Source of the DNA: Metridium senile | Lineage: Eukaryota; Cnidaria; Anthozoa; Actiniaria; Metridiidae | Assembly: GCA_949775045.1 (NCBI GenBank) | Contig: OX459095.1 | Coordinates: 34,710,768 to 34,774,767 of the forward strand | Length of the DNA: 64,000 bases | Direction: 5' to 3' | Part shown: positions 20,946-32,689 of the stretch, one piece after another | How the letters are laid out: each line of letters begins with the position of its first letter | How positions within the stretch are numbered: position 1 is the stretch's first letter | Program-made: the position numbers and the translations under genes | The notes under the pieces: model-generated | What the model saw: only the letters and a program-made list of their open reading frames with translations | What the model was told of the DNA's origin: nothing | Database searches by the model: none

Positions 20946-21840
20946 ATATCTAAAATATCTAAATATGAATCCTGGCTGCAAATTCAACATTTTTATATTA
21001 CATTACATTAAATTACAATATTTAACAAAGTAATGCAAACCTGTCATTCTTGCAAATTTTACACCAGATGCATGAGTTGTTAGAGGTTGCAGACTTCATG
21101 CCATGGGCTAGCAAAAGGAATTTGTAGTCCCCACCCAAATAGAATTGAAGGTTAATATTATTTTTCCCAACTTTGATACTTTGCTGCTTGATGAGGCTGT
21201 TTACATCAGCAATGACATTGGCAAGGCTTGCTAGTAAGTTGTTGTAATCCTCATTAGTCTTGACAAGTGCAATAGTGTGGTTTCCTACCAATGTGCAAAT
21301 AAGAAGGGAGGAATGACAACACAATACCATTAATATGAAAGGATAAAGATTGACACATAATATCTAATACATGAATATCCCCATCAGTATGTTTATACTA
21401 AATTTATGTATCCATTTAAATTAATAATCAGCTTGAAAATCCCTTCTCCTAATTCCTATACTATTGATGTATGTTTGAGATGACTTACCATCGCTCGACA
21501 AAGCAGATTTACTGTCGTCAATTATGGAGAAGGAACAAACAAATATGTTGCTGGTTCTTGACAAAGCAGCACCATCTCCAGAGATCTTCACCTTTAGATC
21601 AACAATATTTTAGAGTATTGTAATCAAACTATTGTAATGAAAGGTCTAATTTTCCTCCAATTTTGTAATTATTATTGAAAATGCACCTATTTCTTTCAGC
21701 ATGAACACATTATCCTTTGCATTCTCTGCCTTGCAAAGTGGGCAGCGCTCTTCATTATCAAACCACCTCTCAACACAGTCTTGGCCGCCAATTATCCTCT
21801 GACAGCAATTTCCAACCATAACCTTCGATGAAATCCTGCG

Positions 21841-23460
21841 AGCAGAGCAGAGCAGAGCAGAGCAGAGCAGAGCAGAGCAGAGCAGAGCAGAGCAGAGCAG
21901 AGCAGAGCAGAGCAGAGCAGAGCAGAGCAGAGCAGAGCAGAGCAGAGCAGAGCAGAGCAGAGCAGAGCAGAGCAGAGCAGAGCAGAGCAGAGCAGAGCAG
22001 AGCAGAGCAGAGCAGAGCAGAGCAGAGCAGAGCAGAGCAGAGCAGAGCAGAGCAGAGCAGAGCAGAGCAGAGCAGAGCAGAGCAGAGCAGAGCAGAGCAG
22101 AGCAGAGCAGAGCAGAGCAGAGCAGAGCAGAGCAGAGCAGAGCAGAGCAGAGCAGAGCAGAGCAGAGCAGAGCAGAGCAGAGCAGAGCAGAGCAGAGCAG
22201 AGCAGAGCAGAGCAGAGCAGAGCAGAGCAGAGCAGAGCAGAGCAGAGCAGAGCAGAGCAGAGCAGAGCAGAGCAGAGCAGAGCAGAGCAGAGCAGAGCAG
22301 AGCAGAGCAGAGCAGAGCAGAGCAGAGCAGAGCAGAGCAGAGCAGAGCAGAGCAGAGCAGAGCAGAGCAGAGCAGAGCAGAGCAGAGCAGAGCAGAGCAG
22401 AGCAGAGCAGAGCAGAGCAGAGCAGAGCAGAGCAGAGCAGAGCAGAGCAGAGCAGAGCAGAGCAGAGCAGAGCAGAGCAGAGCAGAGCAGAGCAGAGCAG
22501 AGCAGAGCAGAGCAGAGCAGAGCAGAGCAGAGCAGAGCAGAGCAGAGCAGAGCAGAGCAGAGCAGAGCAGAGCAGAGCAGAGCAGAGCAGAGCAGAGCAG
22601 AGCAGAGCAGAGCAGAGCAGAGCAGAGCAGAGCAGAGCAGAGCAGAGCAGAGCAGAGCAGAGCAGAGCAGAGCAGAGCAGAGCAGAGCAGAGCAGAGCAG
22701 AGCAGAGCAGAGCAGAGCAGAGCAGAGCAGAGCAGAGCAGAGCAGAGCAGAGCAGAGCAGAGCAGAGCAGAGCAGAGCAGAGCAGAGCAGAGCAGAGCAG
22801 AGCAGAGCAGAGCAGAGCAGAGCAGAGCAGAGCAGAGCAGAGCAGAGCAGAGCAGAGCAGAGCAGAGCAGAGCAGAGCAGAGCAGAGCAGAGCAGAGCAG
22901 AGCAGAGCAGAGCAGAGCAGAGCAGAGCAGAGCAGAGCAGAGCAGAGCAGAGCAGAGCAGAGCAGAGCAGAGCAGAGCAGAGCAGAGCAGAGCAGAGCAG
23001 AGCAGAGCAGAGCAGAGCAGAGCAGAGCAGAGCAGAGCAGAGCAGAGCAGAGCAGAGCAGAGCAGAGCAGAGCAGAGCAGAGCAGAGCAGAGCAGAGCAG
23101 AGCAGAGCAGAGCAGAGCAGAGCAGAGCAGAGCAGAGCAGAGCAGAGCAGAGCAGAGCAGAGCAGAGCAGAGCAGAGCAGAGCAGAGCAGAGCAGAGCAG
23201 AGCAGAGCAGAGCAGAGCAGAGCAGAGCAGAGCAGAGCAGAGCAGAGCAGAGCAGAGCAGAGCAGAGCAGAGCAGAGCAGAGCAGAGCAGAGCAGAGCAG
23301 AGCAGAGCAGAGCAGAGCAGAGCAGAGCAGAGCAGAGCAGAGCAGAGCAGAGCAGAGCAGAGCAGAGCAGAGCAGAGCAGAGCAGAGCAGAGCAGAGCAG
23401 AGCAGAGCAGAGCAGAGCAGAGCAGAGCAGAGCAGAGCAGAGCAGAGCAGAGCAGAGCAG
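21841..23460. repeat. (AGCAG)n satellite, 324 perfect copies
   Basis: 1,620 bp of uninterrupted AGCAG pentamers; no variant unit was seen. Because 5 and 3 are coprime, each frame cycles through a 15-bp period, and no frame on either strand contains a stop: the plus strand can read S-R-A-E-Q repeats, the minus strand L-L-C-S-A repeats. It begins inside the 5' part of the RING exon of the minus-strand gene. The perfection implies very recent expansion or an assembly that extended the array artificially; true length cannot be trusted from one sequence. Confidence 0.97.
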
Positions 23461-24837
23461 ATTCCTTGACCTTTCACGCACTTTACAGATTAACCCAGTA
23501 ATCAACAAGATTAATGATGGTCTTTAAATGTCCTTTAACTTTTTTTTTTGACATGTGCTAATAGCAACACATTTGAAGTTTTTTGGATTAAACTTACTAC
23601 AGCCACAAGCGCCGCCGACATAATCGTAGATGCCGCAAGTCGCCATTGCTATTATCAAGTTGTCATTTAAAGTGTCCTTATTGCTTTAAGTAATCATTAT
23701 TAACTAGTCCATTGGGAAACCACGTTTTGTGTTTTTAAACCACGATGTCAGATGGACATTAGCGGCGACTAATGTTGGATGACACAAGTAAACAACCGGG
23801 ATTCCTGTGTGTAGATCCCGGCAAAATTTAATGATGTTTGATTTCAAAACACTCAAAACTTCTTAACCATACAAGTTTACTAGTATAAATATAAACAACA
23901 CATAAATGGTATTAAGATGACAGGGTTGATTGTTTGGATTAGTTTTATGCTAGCGTTTATGACTGTTAATTAGCATGAACACGACAGCCGTCTGTGGAGC
24001 TGTAATTATATCATATATAGAAAAGCAAACAAAATCTTGTAAAACTATTCAGAATGAAGTAATAAATCAATTAAAACATTATTCGTAGCCAGCGCTTTTG
24101 AACATTTAAAGATAGTAGGCAGAGAAGCAAATTTTGATATTTTTTTTGCTCATGTTATTCGAGACAGAATGTCACGCAATACCGTGACAGTGGGGAATTT
24201 TCGGTCCAAAGGCATGAACATTCAGGGCTGCCAGAGGTTTGCGTTTTGGTAGCCCAAAAATTTTATTGCATTTTCTTGAAGTGGAAAGATAGTACATCGT
24301 CTGGATTAGAGCCGCACATGTTGAATCATAGTGGCAATTTGTTTTTTTTTTGAGCCTCAATTTTGTGTTTTTTTGTCTTTCGAAAAAAATGCAAAAATCC
24401 TTCATATTGAAAAATCGATAAAATATTCAAATATCAACTGATTCAAAATTTAAGTCCACAGAGACAGCATATTTATTGGTCTTCTATGTCACAAATTATT
24501 TCAGATCTGTGGTTAATTCTTAAGTTCGGAACAGCCTGTTTACGAAGGGTACCAAAATCCCGTAAAAACCCCACCGGAAGCCGAAATTCAGAAAAAGTCG
24601 ATTTTCTCCTAAAATAATTATTTTTCAAATCTCTAAATTTTTTTAGGTTACTAGCTCCCTAAATGCTATCAGCTGGCAAAGTTTGAGCAATTTGAATTTT
24701 TGGCCTATTGCACGCTCTGGTCGATATTCTCGGACGGCCTCTCTTAAGACTGTACATGCATTTTGTAATTATACTAATTAATATATGCATGTGTACAAAT
24801 ATACATATAATTATACATATATAATAAGCATGTGGCC
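23461..24837. other. No gene recognised
   Basis: The first 40 bp right of the satellite read ITGLICKVRERSRN on the minus strand, possibly the rest of the RING exon. The remainder is AT-rich and without a supported exon. Confidence 0.5.
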
Positions 24838-25110
24838 TACCTGTCTACCTGTCTACCTAGCATCTATATATCTACATGTCTACCTATCTACAGTGTACCT
24901 AGCATCTATCTGTCCACCTATCTACCTAGCATCTACCTGCTTCCTATCTACCTGTCTACCTATCTACCTAACATCTACCTGTCTACCTATCTACCTAGCA
25001 TTTACCTGTCTACCTTTCTACCTAGCATCTACCTATCTACCTAACATCTACCTATCTACCTAGCATCTACCTGTCCACCTATCTACCTATCTAACTAGCA
25101 TCTACTTATT
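24838..25110. repeat. CTAC(C)-rich minisatellite
   Basis: Irregular tandem array of CTACCTGTCTACCTAGCAT-like units (about 20-28 bp, built from CTAC/CTGT tetramers), reading YLSTYLPSIYL-type repeats in the plus frames. No coding role is inferred. Confidence 0.9.
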
Positions 25111-25136
25111 TTGTTATAAGACTGATTTACCTGTTT

Positions 25137-25240
25137 AGTCAACCAGTTAGTCACGCCCCAGGGATTGGTTATCCCAGCTTGTAAGACTAGTTGACTTACG
25201 AAATTAACTAATCCCCAGGGATTGGTAACCCCAGCTCATA
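25137..25240. repeat. Two tandem CCCCAGGGATTGG units within a hairpin
   Basis: GCCCCAGGGATTGGTTATCC then CAGCTTGTAAGAC recurs about 65 bp later as TCCCCAGGGATTGGTAACCC then CAGCTCATAG. TAGTCAAC at the left pairs with GTTGACTTA around the first unit. Loosely reminiscent of the CCCC-loop hairpins at 5.77-6.1 kb. Confidence 0.5.
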
Positions 25241-25510
25241 GTACAATTACATACCTGAAATGATACTGAAAAACAGCTCATATTGCATCTGTGAAAACTG
25301 AATTGAATAAAGTTAAAACATGAACATACCCTACTGCATATGAATACAACATACCATCAGATGAGTTTTCTATTACTAACTGTAAAAACAATAAAAACAA
25401 GAATATAATGAAGTATTATTACAAACAGAAAATAGAGATGCTTATAGGGTATGGCATTGTAATATAATAATAACAGTAGTAGCTCATTCAATATCATGCC
25501 AAGTTTATTC

Positions 25511-27120
25511 TTATGTGCTGAGAAGTTGACATATTAAAATATCTAGTTTACCGATTTCACAGCTTTTAGAAATAGCATACCTGAGAGGGTCAGAACAGAA
25601 TTTAATGGCAGTATCCTTTGTAAACCCACAATAGCAGTATTCTGGAATATCTAGACAAGTTGGAACAAAGCTGATAGTCTTATGCTTGTAAATCGCTGCC
25701 CGTAGGGGCTTTTCCCTCAGATAAAAAGTTGTGACATACCCATGTCTAAATATGAGCTCCCATCTATTACACGGTAAGGTATGCTCAGCATATTTCTTAA
25801 GCTTGATGTTCTTAGCTTCCCTTCCCTGCATGGTATTGATGCCTAAACCTAAAGAAAAGTTATCCAGTGAATCGAAAATCAAATGACGTAGAAATACCAG
25901 CCTGAAACCACCTTTTGAGTTTAATGTACAAGAGGGTGCACTTGAGTTGGTATTTAATAGTGTTTAAGTACACTAGCAATGGACAATCTTCATGAAGCTC
26001 AGTAATATCATTAATACCTTTTGGAATTTGAGATACATTAAGTGCTAAGTTTAAAGTCTGCTTGTTAAAGTATTGCCAAGCGTTGTTGGTATTGTGAAGT
26101 GGCTCTGCTAGAGCTTTGTCTATGAGTTTTCCTAAAATCGGAATTTTCTCCTGGCTAGATTTCTCTGTTTTAATTAGTTCTAATACTTTTTTATTCCTGT
26201 TTGTTGATCGGGCAAGATTTGTGTCCTCAAGTTCTGTAGTTAATTTCTGGACCTTTTCAGCAACCTTTACTCTATTTTCATAACTCCATGGTTGACAGGT
26301 GTTAGAAGAGCTATTACCTAATGTGCCTAGTCTTTGGTATTTATTGTCAATATTGACATTGCCAAAGCTCGAGAAATAATAAGCTGCATTATTCAGCTCG
26401 CCTGAATAAAATGCAAGCCATTTCATGTCAGATGGAATTAACTCAAATTTAAAAGAAATTGTTACTCCTTCAACAATATTATTATACTGCCTAGATTCTA
26501 TCATAGCAATTTCATCCTTAAGTTTACAGGCATAACGTTCCATAGCAAGGTGGTCCTCCTTACAATTTGAACCACAAAGCAGAACATTTTCATTACAACA
26601 GGCAATATTTGAAGTTATATTTACAAAGCTGACAAGCAGTGGCCTCACCTTCTTTTACAAAAGGTGCACCGTCAGCACCTTTTGCTACTTTAAATGATCC
26701 CCTAATTAATTTGTCATAGGCCAAGATTCTGGGAATTGGAATCCCTTCCATAAAATTAATTCTACCCTTAGTTTTCTTAGTGGCAGCTGATTTACTTTCA
26801 AAAGAAGATGCCAAGCGAATATCCTTATATTTTGATTTGCTTATGAGACCTCCATTATAAAGCACCTTCAGACTACGGGCAGCATTATCAATACTAGACT
26901 CAAATTCACTTACTTTTTTTAATAATTGGAACGACTGATTTAGACAGACTACTGAATTATTTTCAATATAATTCTGAACCTGTTTGTTAGATGCATTACT
27001 TACAATGGTAGACCACAGCCCATCTAATGGTGGTTTAGTATCTGCATCTGTTGCCCCATGGACAATTTCTGCACATTGCATGATCTCTAGTACTCGATCA
27101 CATGCCCTTCGGTCATCCAC
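25511..27120 (-). pseudogene. Decayed copy 1 of the 'LPNDMK / NTMQGREAK' transposase-like family
   Basis: The minus strand gives, in order: SLKVLYNGGLISKSKYKDIR and KGRINFMEGIPIPRILAYDK (27120-26690); a GADGAPFVKEGEAT block; after a frameshift at about 26640, LLVSFVNITSNIACCNENVL and ERYACKLKDEIAMIESRQYN; ELIPSDMKWLAFYSGELNNA and AYYFSSFGNV; QPWSYENRVKVAEKVQKLT; LIDKALAEPLHNTNNAWQYF; then SFDFRFTG and a stop; finally INTMQGREAKNIKLKKYAEH, ELIFRHGYVTTFYLR and YCYCGFTKD (25840-25511). I know these blocks in this order from large uncharacterised cnidarian/fish proteins. Compared with them this copy lacks about 80 residues before GADG and well over 100 between RFTG and GINTMQ. Two deletions and one frameshift: dead. 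Confidence 0.75.
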
Positions 27121-27904
27121 GTCAAATTTACTGGTGTTGTTCTGTGTTACTCTTTAAGAGTTGCTTTGTTTTGTTCTTTTTTCCCCGCAGCAACAGCATC
27201 AAAACCTCAGTCACTTTTCTCTTCTGTGATGGTGTGGCCTGTAAAGCTTCAGTGGACTCACTTAGATTGATATCAGTGTTCTTGAACTAATTATAAACTC
27301 AAAAATATTACAATTAGATAGTTGTAAAGAATGGAAAAAATAATAGACTATGATCATACAAAAATATTTTCATTGACATTCAAATCAAAATAAAGCTATG
27401 TGTACTTATTTATGTAGTTGTTATAATGGAAATTAAAGATTACATAGTACATTTTGGAAAATGTGAAAACTGACGTTTCCCATGCTTGTCCTTTGTCAGA
27501 GTATTAAAAGAACAAACCTTAACTGTTCAGCTATTTCATATTAGAAACACTGATGCAGCCCTTCTACTAGCACAACACTTATTATAATTATATTCTTACA
27601 TAATCTGATTCCACAGCTTATTATATCATACATGCAATTAAATATGTAACTAAGTGGTATGTTGACATATTATAATTGCAGTAAAATAGTTTAATGAGTA
27701 GAAATGCGTTCGGTGTATAAGTGAAATAAAGATCTTGAGAAAAATATCATATAAAAACCACATAAAATATCACAATCTCGTATTTTTCTCATGATTTTTA
27801 TGTAAAATAGTAAATGAATAATAAAATTAAAAAATGAAGCAAAAGAATGATGTGGTAAAACATTTTTTTTATTATATGAAACAACCTACAGAGACAATAT
27901 ATGT
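27121..27904. other. No gene recognised
   Basis: AT-rich; nothing supported. Confidence 0.55.
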
Positions 27905-28050
27905 AAACATATCTGTCTGTCTGTCTGTCTATGTATCTAGAATCTATCTGTCTGTTTGTCTGTCTATCTATCTGTATCTAGTATCTGTCTGTCTGTCTGT
28001 CTATCTGTATCTAGTATCTATCTATCCGTCTGTCTGTATGTCTGTCTTTT
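27905..28050. repeat. (TCTG)n/(TCTA)n microsatellite
   Basis: Mixed TCTG and TCTA tetramers with TAGTATC/TAGAATC spacers. Confidence 0.95.
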
Positions 28051-28302
28051 TAGAAATGATTAATAACGTTGATCAAAGAAGACAATTAACAAAATTTAGA
28101 ATAAGTAACCATAGGTTAGCTATTGAAACTGGTCGCTATAGCAAGCAAAAGATACAAACTTATCAAAGACTTTGTGTCTTTTGTAACTCTAAAGCTGTAG
28201 AATCTGAAACACATTTATTATTTCAATGTTTATTTTATAATGATTTACGCAATACATTATTTGACAAAATTCATTATATAATGGCTCTACTCCTAATTTA
28301 GA
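28051..28302 (+). pseudogene. CR1-like LINE C-terminal fragment
   Basis: Reads RRQLTKFRISNHRLAIETGR, YSKQKIQTYQRLCVFCNSKA, ESETHLLFQCLFYNDLRNTL and a stop. 'hTKFRIS.H.L.IE.GRY....R.C..C....E.E.H.LF.C..Y..LR' is the zinc-binding tail at the C-terminus of CR1/L2-type LINE polyproteins (here C-x2-C, then H and C). The 5' end joins the TCTG microsatellite, so the rest of the LINE is missing. It would normally bind the element RNA. Confidence 0.75.
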
Positions 28303-28313
28303 TACTGATAAAA

Positions 28314-28430
28314 AGGGTTCTCCCTTTATCCAAGTGGTAGGGGTGATCGGCGTACCTTTTAGGGTTAAAATATTTCCAGAGCGTACCACTTGGACAAAGG
28401 GCGTACCCCCCCCCCCCCTCCCCCGGGATT
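28314..28430. repeat. Short inverted repeat with a poly-C tract
   Basis: CCCTTTATCCAAGTGGTA at about 28322 faces TACCACTTGGACAAAGGG at about 28383 (one mismatch), followed by a run of C interrupted once by T (28407-28424). Possibly a tiny MITE. Confidence 0.55.
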
Positions 28431-28579
28431 TAGGAATTGTTACTGATCGGGTTTTCTCAATATATTAATTTAACTAACTATGTTTTTTTATTATTCATGA
28501 AAGAACAGTGGACCACAATTATTGTTACAATCATTGTTAAAGTTTATCATACTATATATTGAATTGTCTACAATTTATA

Positions 28580-30196
28580 GATTCAACTACGGTTTATTGA
28601 CAAGAATGAACATTGCACCCAAGAAATTGTTGAAATTTTGAAGATGGTCAATAGAAAGTATGTTCCCACTACCAAAATCCAGACTGAATTTGAAAAAAAG
28701 AAACCATCAGAGAGCGCATAATGTTTGGAGGAGATCAACTGACAGTGGAGAGGGCTATGGGAGCTGTAATGGATGCAGAGACACCATACAAGCAGTTTTT
28801 ACCCTTAAAAGGGTATTATCCCAGTGGTTGAGGACTTTCATTGTGAAATGAATATTTTACAAGTAAGCTACATTTAGTTTTATTTTTTTTCTTGATAATT
28901 TTCTGTCATTGTAACAAACAAATAACTGGTTGCATAAATGTTTTCAATTTAAAATATGTCAAACTGACTGTAGCAGTTACTGCATAGTACTGTTTCTACA
29001 TAATTATTCTGAAATGATTATTTTTAATGTTTATTTTTTTTCTCCAGTTAATTTTTGACTTGATGTATGATAGTAAATCAGTCTCTGAACGTGGCATCCT
29101 ATACCAGCTTAAGACAAGACTGAACAGAATAGATGTAAAAGAGAAAGTGACAAGCAGTTACCATGGTTGCGAAGCTTTTTTCCGCAATGTTCTGGATGGT
29201 CACATTCTTTTAGCCATAATCAATCTTTTTGGCATGGAATCATTGGATAGCAATCCATTAAAAAATGTGCCTGAAGAAGAATCTAGGGGAATTGCAAACA
29301 TCATTCAGTTGTACAAGGAGGCTGGTAACATTTTGGCAAAAATTGTTTATCCGGAAAGAAGAGTTTCTGTGCTCAGAGAGAAGATTCGACAGCAAGATAT
29401 ACCAGTGCAAAGCTTTCCATGTAGGTATGGCACCTGCAACCGAGATTTCAAAAGGAAGGGAAATAGAGATAATCACGTAGCTAAAGTCCATCAACTAGTG
29501 ATTACTGATCATCAACCAGACAAAGTGGAGAAAGACGATTCAACAGAGGAACATGTGTTCAACTACTAGACAAATGTGCTTCTACTAGGGTTGTTACAAC
29601 GTAATTTCCAGGACGCAGTGAAGGAAGGTGATGGGGAACGGGTAATAAGGATGTGGAAACATCTGATGCTGTATTTCAGAGCACGTGGCAAGACAAAATA
29701 TGCTCTTGAATCGTTGTTGATCCATGTGCAACTCAATGCTATTCTTACTCCTCAAAAAGCTCATTATCTGAAATGGAACCGCACGGTCAACACAGTTAGT
29801 CGGGTTGGGAAAAACATTGCAAGAGATCTTGCAATGGAACATACGATCAAGACTACCAAGAACCTCTTTGCTGGCCAAGGTGCTAACTTCACTATGGAAG
29901 TAGCAAAGATTTACAGCAAGTCAACTAATGCAGTACAAAGTATAATTGAAAATTTCAACATGGAAAGACAGGTGAAAAAGGCATCCTCAAGACACGTATA
30001 CAGTACAAGTGATAAAGATGTCACCACAATCATAGACGAATTGAGTAGAATCCAAGCACTTAGTGATCTTAAAAATGGTAGGCAACACCAATCTTTACCT
30101 GATTTTGCAGCAGATGTTCTAGCAAAAACAGATCCCAGCAAATTGCAAACATGGATAACTTACCACAAGAAAAACATTCACAACTTCTGGGAATAG
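28580..30196 (+). pseudogene. DUF6589 transposase-like gene, near intact
   Basis: Exon 1 (about 28580-28864) contains RFIDKNEHCTQEIVEILKMV, FGGDQLTVERAMGAVMDAET and PVVEDFHCEMNILQ, with a GTAAGC donor. Exon 2 follows CTCCAG at 29046 and runs to 30196: LIFDLMYDSKSVSERGILYQ, a C2H2-like CRYGTCNRDFKRKGNRDNHVAKVH, DAVKEGDGERVIRMWKHLML, AHYLKWNRTVNTVSRVGKNI, DLAMEHTIKTTKNLFAGQGA and a C-terminus KKNIHNFWE. 'GGDQLTVERA', 'DAVREGDGERV.R.WK' and 'LKWNR..NT' are hallmarks of Pfam DUF6589 (PF20231), usually transposon-encoded. Defects: two frameshifts in exon 1 (about 28726 and 28816) and one in-frame TAG at 29567-29569, after which the same frame continues 200 codons. Function unproven; the acidic GGDQ and VVED residues could be catalytic. 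Confidence 0.8.
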
Positions 30197-30990
30197 CCCT
30201 GGAAAGATGACTTGGTACTTGTAAGTTTTCAATATACCTTCTGCAGCTGGGGTCAAATGATGCATTAATGAATGCGTTCGAATATTGAGAAGAGCTGTCA
30301 AAATTTGTTATCTTAGAAGTCACGACCACATGGTATCATGTTGTTACAGCGAAAACAAACTGAACAGAGTAAGCTAAAACCAAACTAAACTGCAACAACA
30401 TATAAAGTTTTTTGATATTTTTTTGATATTTCATCATTCTACTAGTTCTTAGAGTTTTTAGAATTCTAGATCGTCTTAGTCATGTTACGATCAGTCAAGG
30501 AACACATTTCTTACGTGACGCATATTGACTTACAAAGCCTAAGCTTGTCAGCATCGAGTAAATAATCTTTTAATGCTATTAACACAAAACTACAAATTTC
30601 TCAGTAGTAAAATTTGATAAAACATACAACTTTAAAAGGTTTATATGCAGAGATTTTTCGACCAATAACGTAACAATCGGCATGATGACTCAACCATATC
30701 TCAAGTTGCAAAGTGTGCCTGCGTTTGTTCTTTTACGTTTTCTTTCGTCAGATATTAGCCATTTACTAAAGAATGCACTGAAAAATATGTAGGTTGAACT
30801 TAAAAAATCATTAAAAAATTAACGAAGCGCCAAAAGACAAATCGCAGGCACACTTTGATAGATCAATATATGTTTAATAATAAGGTCAAAACATTTGATC
30901 CGTTCACATTAACACTTCTGCTTTTTAACATCTCGCGCTAAGACAACACTATCCCACTATATGCCCGATTTCTCCAAAACTAATGAGTTT
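30197..30990. other. No gene recognised
   Basis: 3' flank of the DUF6589 gene; AT-rich and featureless to the eye. Confidence 0.55.
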
Positions 30991-30994
30991 TATT

Positions 30995-32138
30995 TAAAAC
31001 TTCAACTAAATATGTAATCTTTATCATTTAAGCTTTTAGGAAATGTATACTTTGTAGGGAAATTGATGTAAACTAAACGCGTTAAGAGCTTTTTAAAAAA
31101 CGTCCCGATTGTGTCCTGTATATCCTTGAAAGTTAATGGTCCGGTCAAATCCAGAATATGCTTGACAACAACAATAGCAACAATAAACGTGAAATAAATA
31201 GCATTTGATAATGGTTGAGCATCATTCCTGCTGTCTATGTTCCAATTGCCATCCTTCAGTACAATGTCCTTAAGTGCTGAAGCTACAGGTAATAGCATTT
31301 CTACAATTCTGTCCATGCCGTGAATCCTTGCTACTCATCTGGTTCTACATACATTGATTATCACACCAAGATTGTTTTCAGGGAGCAGTTCCTTGATTTG
31401 TTTAATCTAATTGGCTCAGGCGAATTGTTGAAAAATTCTGATAGCTTCCTAACAGTTGTAATCATAAAAAGTAATGTTTGTAAATGTTTTTGTCACTCGG
31501 CATCAATCATGGGTTCAAACCCAGCTGAGATGACAAGTTGTAATGAACAGGAAATGACAATGTAAAGATAAAGTCGATGACTCATACAATGCACATAAAT
31601 AGGTAGAAGCTCCATTTAGCCAACCGGCCATGTTCCATACTCCATCATAACATTGTCCACGGCAATCATGTATAGACAGTCCTAAATCAGTCACTGCATT
31701 GTCTATCAGATATTTGATCGCTCGTCCGTTTGTTCCTTCTTCGCATAGGCGAAAGCCCCCCCCCCCCCCCCCCAAAAAAAATCTTCACAAATTGTTTGAT
31801 TTTTATCAATTAATCGTAAGCAAATAGATAGATTTTCTTCATATCAGCAACTTCATCTGCAAGTATAGAAAAATACTTGCTCTCTCTAATTTCACGCGAG
31901 AGAATATCCAGAATATACTTCCCAACAGTTTTTATCATTTCGTTCTGTATAATTTTTGAGGCATACGTCGCATTACGTGATACATTCTCAAGATGCGTTT
32001 GTAAAACTTGATCTCAACACGAAAATAGAGGAACGCTTGAAAATTTACGCTGGAGAATTTTATTGGTCGGATCGTCATCTCGTTGGCCCAGCAGAGGAAT
32101 ATTTAATTGGGACAACAAAATATTATAGTTTTGAATAA
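30995..32138 (-). pseudogene. hAT-family transposase relic (DUF4371 type)
   Basis: The minus strand reads LLSQLNIPLLGQRDDDPTNK; after a stop, HLENVSRNATYASKIIQNEM and IRESKYFSILADEVADMKK (first catalytic Asp in ILADE); DLGLSIHDCRGQCYDGVWNM then AGWLNG (second Asp in the RGQ.YDG..NM.G motif, around 31640); SEFFNNSPEPIRL; and DRIVEMLLPVASALKDIVL. These are the DUF4371 and RNase H-fold blocks of hAT transposases and their ZMYM1-like relatives, in order. Stops, frame changes and a 17-base poly-C run at 31757-31773 interrupt it. The C-terminal dimerisation domain was not found. Confidence 0.75.
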
Positions 32139-32689
32139 TGATGAAATGATGAAATAATCTCTCGATTCTTGGTAATTTGTTGCTGTAGTGAAGTATCGAG
32201 TTGCTGATCTAGAGGAACTACTTCTTGTCTCATACTTCAGATAAAGTTATTCATGGCAATAACAGAGTAATAGTGAATTTGGCATTTACTGTTTGAATAA
32301 CTTCCAAGGCGTTGAAAGGTTGTTGTCCAAGGTTGTCCAAAGGTTGTTGCTGCATATTTTTTTTTATAGATTCTATCCACTGGATAAGGATTTATCTTGT
32401 GGATAGTGCTATCCAGGCTACGTACAACCGGCCCCTGATACACCACCAGTTTACAAAGTGTTGTTTATCCTGATTTGCATAAGTTTTTACTTCAAATTAC
32501 TAAGCAAGATTTTATAAAACGGATTTAATTTTATATAAATTTAATATAATGGTTTTTAGCTGCCTACAATATACCCCCAAATGATGTGTGCTGAAGTGAT
32601 TATCTTTTATAATTACTGTTCTTTAAAAAAAAAAAAAAAAAAAAAACACTTAAAAATGAACAGATTCAAAATAGGTTACATTGCTAATT
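32139..32689. other. No gene; repetitive flank
   Basis: Contains GTTGTCCAAGGTTGTCCAAAGG (a short tandem, 32325-32346), a WATCCACTGGATAAGG-like palindromic word at 32376-32391 facing a GTGGATAGTGCTATCCAG block, and an A22 run at 32624-32646. The TATCCA words are typical of short dispersed repeats in cnidarian DNA; no coding signal. Confidence 0.5.

Larger units (their letters stand above)
19084..21838 (-). pseudogene. Decayed multi-exon transposase-like gene (RING / DGA / GGDYKFLLL family)
   Basis: Minus-strand exons, 5' to 3': RING part (21838-21646: NCCQRIIGGQDCVERWF..CPLC); 21591-21489 (VKISGDGAALSRTSN), donor GTAAGT; 21284-21041 (NHTIALVKTNEDYNN.. FYLGGDYKFLLLAHGMKSAT.. CIWCKICKNDR), donor GTTTGC; 20758-20567 (DWHKQPGC.. 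DELHLLLRVTDRLEKG), donor GTCAGT; 19717-19567 (KQWAQKLLDMRGPGY.. TPYIHILIYHIPDMLR), donor GTAAGC; 19433-19084 (VEKKNDEVWRHFHHKINRWD.. KKER stop). I recognise this order from an abundant, unnamed family of cnidarian and fish genes. The invariant acidic residues (DGA, GGD, DELH) suggest an RNase H-fold transposase, by inference. A frameshift in exon 20758-20567 (around 20655) and the satellite in the RING exon make this copy dead. Confidence 0.7.

Noticed and set aside
21646..23508. Very long open frames (about 560-620 codons) on both strands over the AGCAG array
   Set aside because: They arise only because the pentamer contains no stop in any frame; not a protein-coding signal.
24785..25063. 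Frames with YLSTYLPSIYL repeats
   Set aside because: Translation of the CTAC-rich minisatellite; no coding evidence.
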